53,942 nucleotides of DNA from JAGQRJ01 sp041402045 (lineage in GTDB: Bacteria > Planctomycetota > J058), in contig JAWKSZ010000059.1 in assembly GCA_041402045.1 (NCBI GenBank), positions 1-53,942 of the forward strand, given 5' to 3'. Position 1 is the stretch's first letter, and every line of letters begins with the position of its first letter. The notes beneath the pieces are model-generated. The model had not been told where the DNA came from. It ran no database searches and was given only the letters and a program-made list of their open reading frames with translations. Of the stretch, positions 35,188 through 43,000 are shown one piece after another. The translations under genes and the position numbers were made by a program.

Positions 35188-35193
35188 TACAAT
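35188..35193 (+). promoter_or_regulatory. -10 element TACAAT
   Basis: TACAAT ends 7 nt before ATG 35201, so transcription would start at or next to that ATG (leaderless). No good -35 box was seen. Confidence 0.45.
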
Positions 35194-35200
35194 CCGGCCC

Positions 35201-35272
35201 ATGCCCGGGACCCCCCTCCACCGCCCTGTGACTGGCTGCGCCGCGTGCGCGCGCGGCGGAGGGTCTGCGTGA
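35201..35272 (+). CDS. Putative 23-aa leader ORF upstream of the Wzy-like gene
   Basis: ATG 35201 opens 23 codons encoding a Gly/Ala/Cys/Arg-rich peptide (MPGTPLHRPVTGCAACARGG, then three residues). Its stop overlaps the next start as GTGA (35269-35272). It lies directly after a -10 hexamer, so it is probably translated from a leaderless mRNA and couples translation of the polymerase. It may instead be untranslated leader. Confidence 0.4.
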   Translation: MPGTPLHRPVTGCAACARGGGSA

Positions 35273-36888
35273 ACCTGGCCAACCTGGCGCTGATCTGCAT
35301 GTTCCCCCTGGCGATCGCCCTGTTCGCCGTGCTCACGCCGGTGCGCGCGGTCGTGGGCGGGTTCCTGGTCGGCTACCTGTTCCTGCCCCAGACCCTGATC
35401 GTGATCCCGGGGCCCTTGCCGGACTACGACCGCATGACCGCCACGGTGTGCGGGGTGCTGGCCGGGGTGTGCGTGTTCGACCTGGGGCGCCTGCTCAGCT
35501 TCCGCCCGAGCTGGATCGACCTCCCGGCGATCGTGTGGTGCTTCGGGCCGTTCGCGACCAGCGTCTCCAACGGGCTCGGGGCCTACGACGGGGCGTCGGC
35601 GATCGTGGACCAAATGTTCGGCTTCGGCGTGCCCTACGTCCTGGCGCGGGTCTACTTCTGCGACAGCGCCGGGATCCGCACGCTCATGGGCGGCATGGTG
35701 CTGGGGGCGCTGATCTACGTGCCGCTGTGCCTGTTCGAGGTGCGCATGAGCCCGCAGCTGCACCGGATCGTCTACGGCGTGCACCCGCACCGCTTCGCCC
35801 AGACCTATCGCCTGGGCGGGTGGCGACCCACGGTGTTCCTGCAGCACGGGCTCGCGGTGGGCATGTGGATGGGCATGGGGACCCTCGTGGCCTGGTGGGG
35901 GGTGGCCACCGGCGTGTGGCGGCGCTCGGAGTCGCTCCTGCTCCCGTCCCTGGGGGTGCTCGCGATCACCACGCTCCTGGTGAAGTCCTTGGGTGCGCTG
36001 GCGCTCACCTTCCTGGGGGTGGTCGCGCTGTTCGTGTCGCGCAACCTCGGCGCGCGCTGGGTGATCGTGGCCTTGAGTCTGATCCCGCCCGCCTACTACG
36101 CGGCGCGGATCTCGGGGACCTGGACCGGCGAGGAGCTGGTGCACACGATCCAGCAGAACGTGAGCGGCGACCGCGCTCAGTCCGTCGAGTTCCGCCTGGA
36201 GAACGAGACGCTCTTGATCGATCGCGCCCTCGAGCGGCCGCTCCTGGGCTGGGGGCGCTGGGGCCGCGCCATGCTCTACTCCGAGTCCGGGAAGAAGATC
36301 ACCACCGCCGACGGGCGCTGGATCCTCTCCTTCGGGCGCTACGGCTACCTGGGTCTGTTGAGCATGACCCTCGCGTTCCTGCTCCCGGTGTGGGCCTGGC
36401 TCTCCACGGTGCCGCCGCCGCTCCTCGGTCGCCACGACATGGCGCCGGCGACGGGGCTCGCGGTGTTCCTGACCCTGGTCTCGGTCGACTCGTTGCTGAA
36501 CGCCATGCCCAACCCGTTCATACCCATGTCCGCGGGGGCCCTGGGCGGCTACGCGGTGTTCGTGAGCCGGCGACTCCAGGCCCACGCCCTGGCCGGTCGC
36601 TTGACCACCGCCGCCGGTTGGGCGGCCCACGAGGGCCGGCGCTACTCCGCCCCGGAGCTCGCCCGCCGCGAGCAAGAGGCCCTGCGCCTCGTGCTGCGCC
36701 TCGACCCCGAGCAGCAAGAGGCCTGGCGCGACGCCGTGCGCATGACCGTGCTCGGGCTGGAGAGTGAGCCCCTGAACCGCTTCCTCGACCTGCCCTGGAG
36801 CGAGCAGCAGGCGGTGGTCCGGCGCTTCACCGACTCGGTGCCCTCGGGGATCGGCTCGATCGAGGACGTGGAGCAGCCCGTCGGCTGA
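35269..36888 (+). CDS. O-antigen polymerase/ligase-like (Wzy/WaaL) membrane protein
   Basis: A 539-aa polytopic protein with about 11 hydrophobic segments up to residue 425 and a charged cytosolic C-tail. The stretch RLENETLLIDRALERPLLGWGRWG matches the Wzy_C/O-antigen ligase signature (Arg, then P-x-x-G-W-G before a periplasmic loop). Such enzymes polymerise or transfer lipid-linked glycans. GTG 35269 has GGAGGG upstream and overlaps the leader ORF stop. The C-terminal 110 residues (RREQEALRLVLRLDPEQQEAWRDAV) are helical and not part of the usual fold. Specificity is unknown. Confidence 0.8.
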   Translation: MNLANLALICMFPLAIALFAVLTPVRAVVGGFLVGYLFLPQTLIVIPGPLPDYDRMTATVCGVLAGVCVFDLGRLLSFRPSWIDLPAIVWCFGPFATSVSNGLGAYDGASAIVDQMFGFGVPYVLARVYFCDSAGIRTLMGGMVLGALIYVPLCLFEVRMSPQLHRIVYGVHPHRFAQTYRLGGWRPTVFLQHGLAVGMWMGMGTLVAWWGVATGVWRRSESLLLPSLGVLAITTLLVKSLGALALTFLGVVALFVSRNLGARWVIVALSLIPPAYYAARISGTWTGEELVHTIQQNVSGDRAQSVEFRLENETLLIDRALERPLLGWGRWGRAMLYSESGKKITTADGRWILSFGRYGYLGLLSMTLAFLLPVWAWLSTVPPPLLGRHDMAPATGLAVFLTLVSVDSLLNAMPNPFIPMSAGALGGYAVFVSRRLQAHALAGRLTTAAGWAAHEGRRYSAPELARREQEALRLVLRLDPEQQEAWRDAVRMTVLGLESEPLNRFLDLPWSEQQAVVRRFTDSVPSGIGSIEDVEQPVG

Positions 36889-36926
36889 CGGTGGCCGGGC
36901 CGCGGGCTGAACGCCGCGGGGGTCGC

Positions 36927-36932
36927 TAGAGT
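36927..36932 (+). promoter_or_regulatory. -10 element TAGAGT before a leaderless gene
   Basis: TAGAGT ends 6 nt before ATG 36939, with no ribosome-binding site between. This is the same geometry as at 20389 and 35188. Confidence 0.4.
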
Positions 36933-36938
36933 CGGGGC

Positions 36939-37310
36939 ATGAGCGACGCCTCGACGCGCCGATGGTTGCGGAGGTTTGACGTGAGAGACCCCGAACGGAT
37001 CCCCGAGATCCTGGCCCTCGTGCAGCAGGTGTGGGAGCGCCACCCCGACGAGCGCCTGGGGCAACTGCTTCTCAACGCGTGCCGCGGGTGCTCCGGGTGG
37101 CCAGACGTGTGGAGCGTCGAGGACGACGCCCTCGTCGCTGGTCTGCGCGCGCGCTTGCCCGGGGCGTGGCGCCTCCTGCGCGCGGGCGAGGACGGGAACC
37201 CGTTCCTGATCCGTACGTTCGCCTCCCGCGAGGCGGCCCAGTCCGAGCTCGAGGCCTTCCAGGCCCGCGGGCACAAGCAGCACTACTGGCTCGAACGAGG
37301 CGAGGGGTGA
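36939..37310 (+). CDS. DUF1040 (YihD-like) small protein
   Basis: A 123-aa cytosolic protein. RDPERIPEILALVQQVW, then HPDERLGQLLLNA matches the DUF1040 pattern I remember, an uncharacterised helical domain. The C-terminal half (DGNPFLIRTFASREAAQSELEAF) looks like a separate small alpha/beta unit. Two Cys occur in CRGCSGW. The stop overlaps the next start (GTGA), giving a two-gene operon. Base composition is less GC-rich than the neighbours. Confidence 0.6.
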   Translation: MSDASTRRWLRRFDVRDPERIPEILALVQQVWERHPDERLGQLLLNACRGCSGWPDVWSVEDDALVAGLRARLPGAWRLLRAGEDGNPFLIRTFASREAAQSELEAFQARGHKQHYWLERGEG

Positions 37311-37963
37311 GCGACGCGGTCCTGCGCGCGCTCGAACGGCGCTGGCGGGAGAGCGGCGAACTCGAAGACGAGGTGCGCTGGCTTCAGGAGCGCATGCGGC
37401 TCGGGCTGCTTGGGGAGGGCGAGGTCGAGCTCGCGAGCGCGCTCGGGCACTCGGCGTCCCGAGCCTGCGCACCTCGACCGCGCTGTCCGTTCCGCGACAA
37501 GGCCTTGCTTAAGGTTCAGCCGAAGCGCGTCAGCGTCGCCTTGGCCTTGCACGTGGCCGAGCTCTCTTTCGAGGTCTGGGACGTGTTGACGGACAAGCCG
37601 ACCGGGGCGGTGCGGTTGGCGCGAGCGTGGCTGCGCGAGCCCGACCGAACCGAAGCTCGCACGGGTCGCGAGGTGGGCGTCGCAGATCAGGCTCAGTGCC
37701 GCTCCGGGGGCTACTCGGCGCGGGTCACAGAGATTGGGAGCGCGCTCGCAGAGCTTGGACGGGCCGTGTGGGCGCCAGGGGGGGCCTCAGCAGGCCGCTA
37801 CGCCCATGGGGTGTTGTTCCATGCGGCCCAGGCGCTCAGTCCGCCTGGCGCTGAGCAGGAGCGCGCTTGGAACGCACTGGAGCCTCGCGTGCGCGCGGCG
37901 CTTGGTCCGAAGCTCCTGCCCTGGCTCGTGGGTGCCCTCTCCACCGAGGAACTCTTGGCGTAG
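37307..37963 (+). CDS. Helical protein of unknown function (218 aa)
   Basis: Not firmly recognised. The opening VLRALERRWRESGELEDEVRWLQERMRLG, then ELASALGHSASRAC resembles a helical repeat-companion type of protein seen in planctomycetes and myxobacteria, from memory only. The middle has VALALHVAELSFEVWDVL, and the end is helical. There is no signal. GTG 37307 overlaps the DUF1040 stop, so the two are coupled. Codon choice differs from the surroundings (more A/T in third positions, such as CTT, GCT and AAG-GTT runs), suggesting recent acquisition. The pair could be a small accessory or conflict module; that is speculation. Confidence 0.45.
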   Translation: MSDAVLRALERRWRESGELEDEVRWLQERMRLGLLGEGEVELASALGHSASRACAPRPRCPFRDKALLKVQPKRVSVALALHVAELSFEVWDVLTDKPTGAVRLARAWLREPDRTEARTGREVGVADQAQCRSGGYSARVTEIGSALAELGRAVWAPGGASAGRYAHGVLFHAAQALSPPGAEQERAWNALEPRVRAALGPKLLPWLVGALSTEELLA

Positions 37964-37971
37964 CGCTCGCC

Positions 37972-39849
37972 CTACTCGAGGCCGTAGTGCTCGCGCCAGC
38001 GCTCGAGGACGTAGAGCGCCCAGAGCTGCTTGCGGTGGTCCTGGGCGCCGGAGAGGTGCTCGTGCAGGAGCCGGGCCACGCGGCTGGGGTGGAGCACGCC
38101 CTCGCGGTGCAGGCGCTGGGGGTCGAGCAGGCGCTGCAGATCCTCGCGCAGGGGGCCGCGCAGCCAGGCCCCGGACGGCGCGCGGAAGCCCTGCTTCTTG
38201 CGACGCAGGATCGAGGAGGGGAGCTTGCCGCGCAGGGCGCGCTTGAAGATCCACTTGCGCTGGAAGCCGTGGAGCTTGTAGCGGAAGGGCAGCGAGTGCA
38301 CGAACTCGCCGAACACCGGGTCCAGGAGCGGCGCGCGGGCCTCGAGGGAGACCGCCATGGTCGCGCGGTCGACCTTGGTCAGCACGTCGTCGGGCAGGTA
38401 GTAGCTCGTCCACAGCTCGAGCCCGGCCTGCTCCCCCGCGGGGCGGTCGAGGCGCGCGAGGTCCTCGTAGACCTCGTCCGGGCGCGGGCCGCCCAGGATC
38501 GTGCCCGCGGCCTCGTCGGGGAGGAACGAGCCGAACCAGCGCTGCTGGCGCGTGTAGAGGTCGGGGTCCAGGCCGCGCACGAAGCGCCGGGCCTTGAACT
38601 GCAGGCTCATGTCCCGGTCGCTGGGCGGGAGCAGCTCCACGAGCTGGGCGACGCCGGCGCGCACCGCCTTCGGCACCCAGAGGTAGGGCCGCGCCACGCG
38701 CTCGGCGACGAAGGTGTCGTAGCCCGCGAGCAGCTCGTCGCCGCCGTCGCCGCCGAGGGCCACCGTCACCCGCTCGCGGGCGAACTTCGAGAGCACGTAG
38801 GTCGGCACGATCGAGACGTCGGCCAGGGGCTCGTCCAGGTGGTCGAGCACCTCCTCGACCACCGGCTCCAGGCTCTGAGGGGTGAGGATCTTCTCGTGGT
38901 GGGTGACCCCGAAATGGTTGGCCACCAGCCGCGCCGCCGGCGACTCGTCGTAGGTCGGGTCGTCGAACCCGATCGCGAAGGTCTGGATCTGCGCGGGGTC
39001 CGTGCGCTCGGCCATGGCGGCCAGGACCGCGCTCGAGTCGACGCCGCCGGAGAGGAACACCCCCAGCGGCACGTCGGCCATGAGCCGGCGCTCCACGGCG
39101 TCGGCGAACAGCTCCCACAGCCGCTCGGCGGCCTCCCGCGGACGTAGGGTGCAGCCGCCGTAGGTCCGCTTCCAGTAGCGGCGGATCGTGATCCGGCCGT
39201 TCTTCCAGGTCAGCGAGTGCCCGGGGAGCAGCTTCTTGACCCCGATCAGGGGCGAGCTCTCGCCGGGGAAGCAGTCGAAGGCGAGGTACTTCGCCAGGGC
39301 CTTGCGGTCGAGCTGGCGGGGGATCGCGTCGCACACCAGCAGCGCGCGCAGCTCGGAGGCGAACACCAGCCCGCCGTCCGGGGTCTGGGCGTAGTAGAGC
39401 GGCTTCTGCCCGTAGCGGTCGCGGGCGAGGAACAGCGTGCGCTGCGGGTCGTCCCACACCGCGATCGCGAACATGCCGTTCAGCTTCTCGGGGAGCGCCT
39501 CGCCCCAGGCCCGCCAGCCCTGGACCACGACCTCGGTGTCCGACTGCGTGCCGAAGCGGTAGCCCTCGGCGCTGAGCTCGCGGCGCAGGTCGAGGTGGTT
39601 GTAGACCTCGCCGTTGTAGACCACGGCCACGCCGCCCGGGGGGCCGTCGGGGGCGAGCATGGGCTGCCCGGCGCGGTCGGAGAGGTCCACGATCGAGAGT
39701 CGGCGGTGGCCCAGGACCACCTGCTTGCGCTCGAGCAGCCCCGAGGCGTCGGGCCCTCGGTGGCGCAGGGACGCGGTCATGCGCGCGACCCGCTCGGGGT
39801 CGGCGGGCTCCAGCCGCTCCTTGCGCACCAACCCGGCAATGCCGCACAT
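37972..39849 (-). CDS. asnB: Glutamine-hydrolysing asparagine synthetase
   Basis: A 625-aa two-domain amidotransferase. Cys2 right after the initiator (MCGIAGL) is the glutaminase nucleophile, so the start must be ATG 39849; the frame extends upstream without meaning. Glutaminase marks are RHRGPD, YNGEVYN, SDTE and ARDRYGQKPLYY. The synthetase half has the PP-loop SGGVDSS (near residue 265) and GGDGGDELLAGY. It makes asparagine from aspartate, ATP and glutamine. Paralogues in glycan clusters amidate other carboxyls, and the Wzy-like gene nearby allows that. It is divergent from the kinase gene across a 176-bp region with a strong palindrome. Confidence 0.93.
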   Translation of the reverse strand: MCGIAGLVRKERLEPADPERVARMTASLRHRGPDASGLLERKQVVLGHRRLSIVDLSDRAGQPMLAPDGPPGGVAVVYNGEVYNHLDLRRELSAEGYRFGTQSDTEVVVQGWRAWGEALPEKLNGMFAIAVWDDPQRTLFLARDRYGQKPLYYAQTPDGGLVFASELRALLVCDAIPRQLDRKALAKYLAFDCFPGESSPLIGVKKLLPGHSLTWKNGRITIRRYWKRTYGGCTLRPREAAERLWELFADAVERRLMADVPLGVFLSGGVDSSAVLAAMAERTDPAQIQTFAIGFDDPTYDESPAARLVANHFGVTHHEKILTPQSLEPVVEEVLDHLDEPLADVSIVPTYVLSKFARERVTVALGGDGGDELLAGYDTFVAERVARPYLWVPKAVRAGVAQLVELLPPSDRDMSLQFKARRFVRGLDPDLYTRQQRWFGSFLPDEAAGTILGGPRPDEVYEDLARLDRPAGEQAGLELWTSYYLPDDVLTKVDRATMAVSLEARAPLLDPVFGEFVHSLPFRYKLHGFQRKWIFKRALRGKLPSSILRRKKQGFRAPSGAWLRGPLREDLQRLLDPQRLHREGVLHPSRVARLLHEHLSGAQDHRKQLWALYVLERWREHYGLE

Positions 39850-39939
39850 GCTCTGCGTCCTCTCGCGAGCGGGATCCTCCCACACCCCCGGGACCGGGTG
39901 GAGGGCGACCGCGGACGCCGCGCACTGCGTCGCCGTGGG

Positions 39940-39959
39940 GTGCACCCGCGCGGGTGCAC
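39940..39959. promoter_or_regulatory. 20-bp perfect palindrome, probable operator
   Basis: GTGCACCCGCGCGGGTGCAC is a perfect 20-bp palindrome in the asnB-kinase divergent region, 3 bp upstream of the kinase -35 box. A dimeric regulator could bind here. Confidence 0.55.
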
Positions 39960-39962
39960 GGC

Positions 39963-39991
39963 TTGTGACCTGCGACCCCGCGACGTATCCT
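39963..39991 (+). promoter_or_regulatory. Sigma70-like promoter of the receptor kinase gene
   Basis: TTGTGA (39963-39968), 17 bp, TATCCT (39986-39991). Start of transcription is expected near 39998. AAGGGG (40015-40020) is the ribosome-binding site before GTG 40026. Confidence 0.5.
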
Positions 39992-40025
39992 GCGGGCGTT
40001 AATCCCCGCTTCGGCAAGGGGCTAC

Positions 40026-43000
40026 GTGTATTCCCTGAACGACCGTGTGTTCAGCAAGCTCGCCGTCGAACGTGGACTGGCGACGCCCGAGCAAGTCGAG
40101 GAGTGTCTCCAGCTCCAGGCGACGAGCCGCGGCATTGGCTACGCGGAGGACCTGGGCTCGGTGCTGGTCAAGCGCGGCTACCTCGCGGCGGCGCAGCGGC
40201 ACGCCCTGTTCTACGAGGCGCAGCGGATCAGCTACCTCCAGGCCGAGCGCCTGCTGGCCGAGGTGTGCGTCGAGCACGGGCTCATGACCCAGGGCACGGC
40301 GGCCGAGCTCGTGCGCGAGCTGATCGCCGGCGGGCTGCGGCACCGCCTGGTCGACGTGCTCACCCACCGCGGGATCCTCCCCGCCGACCAGCGCGAGGAG
40401 GTCGTCGCCGAGCAGGTCCGGCGCCTGAGCCAGCGCGAGGGCTCCCTCGAGGCCCCCGACCACGTGGAGCCCCGTGTGATCGACAGCCTCGAGCTCGACT
40501 GGCGGCGCTACTCCGACAGCGGCGACGCCCAGGGGCTGCCCGAGCTCGAGGGCTACCAGCTCGAGGACCGCCTCGGGCAGGGGTCCTTGGGGGTCGTGTT
40601 CCACGCCCGCGACGAGGCCGGCCGCGAGCTCGCGCTCAAGGTCCTGACCCCGGCCCTGACCCAGAACCCAGAGTTCAGCGCGCGCTTCCGCGCGGCGTGG
40701 GAGAGCGTGCAGGGGCTGGAGCACCCGCACCTCGCCAAGCTCCACGACCTGGGCGCCAGCGACGAGCTCGTCTACTACGGGACGGAGTTCGTCGTGGGCG
40801 AGACCCTGTTCGCGACCGTCGATCGCAGCGGTCCCTTGGCGACGCACAAGGCCCGCGCGGTCTACGTGCAGGCCCTCGAGGCTCTGGGGCACCTCCACGC
40901 CCGGGGCGCGGTCCACGGCGGGATCAACCCGCACAACGTCATGCTCGACCCCGCGCGCGGCGTCGTGATCACCGACGCCGGGCTCACCGCGGCGCACCTC
41001 CCGGGGCTCCCCCCTCGCGACGCCTACGCCTCGCCGGAGGTCGCCGACGGGCAGCCGCCGGGACCGACCGACGACCTCTACGCCCTGGGGCGCACGCTCT
41101 ACTTCGCGGTCACCGGGCGCGCGCCCGACGCCCGCGCGCTGCGCGACCCGCGCGACCTGAACCCGGGCCTCGACGCCGGGCTCGCGGGCGTGATCATTGC
41201 CTCGCAGAACTCGGGCTCGACCCAGGAGCTGCTCGGGCACCTGGGCGCGGCCACCCCCGCGTCCGGCAGCGGGGGCGGGCGCGTCCCGCCGCCGCCCCCG
41301 CCGCCCCCGCCTCCGCCCCCGCCGCCCCGACCTCCTGCGGCGCCGGACGTCGACCGCCTGAGCGAGACCGTGCTCCACGCCCCGGTCCCGGCTGTCGAGG
41401 ACGTCGACCGCGCCAGCGTCACCCTGATCCAGGACGCGCCGGTGCTCCCGCCGCCGCCGCCGCCGCTGCCGGCGGCCGACGACTCCATGGAGCGCACGTT
41501 GATCGCGCCGGCCCCCGGCTCGCCGCGGGCGGCCCTCGACGACACCCTGAGCGAGGAGAGCAACGCCGGGCTGTTCACCACCCAGGAGCTCTCCAGCCAG
41601 GAGCTGCGGAGCGCCCAGCTCCCCGCGCACTCCCAGGAGCTGGCGCGGGCGCCCATGGACGAGGACGAGGACCCGTTCCAGTCCATGGGCGGGCCGGTGT
41701 GGACCCCCGACACCTCGGCCTCCGACGACGACGCGCTGGTCGGCGAGGTGATCGACGAGCGCTACAAGGTGCTCGCCTGCATTGGGCGCGGGGCCACCGG
41801 CGTCGTCTACCGCGCCGAGCAACTGCTCATGGGCCGCGACGTGGCGATCAAGCTGCTCAACGGGGCGCTGACCCCCGAGAGCATGGCCCGCCACGAGCGC
41901 GAGGCCAAGGCGCTGGCCCAGTTCCAGCACTCGAGCGTGGTCGGGATCCTGGCCGCGGGCAGTTGGCACAACAAGCTCTACCTCGCGCTGGAGTTCGTCG
42001 AGGGCCGCTCCCTGGACGAGGTCCTCGAGCAGGACGGGCCCCTGCCCCCGGCGCGGGCGGCGCGGGTCCTGGGGCAGATCCTCGAGGGCCTGGCGGAGGG
42101 GCACGCCCGCGGGATCGTGCACCGCGACCTCAAGGCGGAGAACCTCGTGCTGACCGGGAGCGGCGAGGGCGAGCAGGTCAAGATCCTGGACTTCGGCGTG
42201 GCCAAGCTCCTGACCTCGACCGACGACGACTACACCCCGTCCGCGTCCAACGCCTTCGTGACCACCGAGCGCGGCGCCCTGGGCACGCCGGAGTACATGT
42301 CCCCCGAGCAGGCCTCGGGGTCGGCCCAGGTCGACGCGCGCAGCGACCTCTACTCCCTGGGGGTCGTGGCCTACGAGCTGCTCACCGGCAAGCTGCCCTT
42401 CGAGTCGGAGACCCCGGTCGGGTTCATTAGCAAGCACCTCCTCGAGCCGCCGCGGCGCTTCGCGCAGGTCGCCCCCGAGCTCAAGCTCCCCGCCCAGGCC
42501 GAGCGCTTCGTGCTCCGCGCGCTGGAGAAGGAGCCCGACGATCGCTACCAGACCGCGGCCGAAATGCTCGTGAGCATGGAGCGCCTGCTCGGTCCGCGGC
42601 CGCGCAGCGCCGCGACCAAGGCCTCGCCCACCGCCAGCCTCTCCTTGCCCGGGGCCGCGCGCGCCGCGCACCGGGCCGGGCTCGGACAGCGTCAGTTGCT
42701 CGGGGTGCTCAAGGTCCTGGTGGTCCTGGCCACGATCCTCCTGGTCGGGATCGTGGCCGCGCTCGTGCTGCGCGGGCGCGCGCCCAAGCTCCCCGCGCAG
42801 CTCGCGGCGGTGGAGCAAGAGCTGAACGCGGCCCTCGAGGCTCACGACTTCGCCGCCGCCCGCGCGCTGCTCGAGCCCCTCGCCGGGTCCCACACGCCGG
42901 ATCAGATCGCGGCGCACCTCACCCCGGCGCTGGAGCGGGTCGACGCGCTGGCCCGGGACTACGACGCCTACGTCGAGCAGTCGCGGCGCTTCACCGGGGC

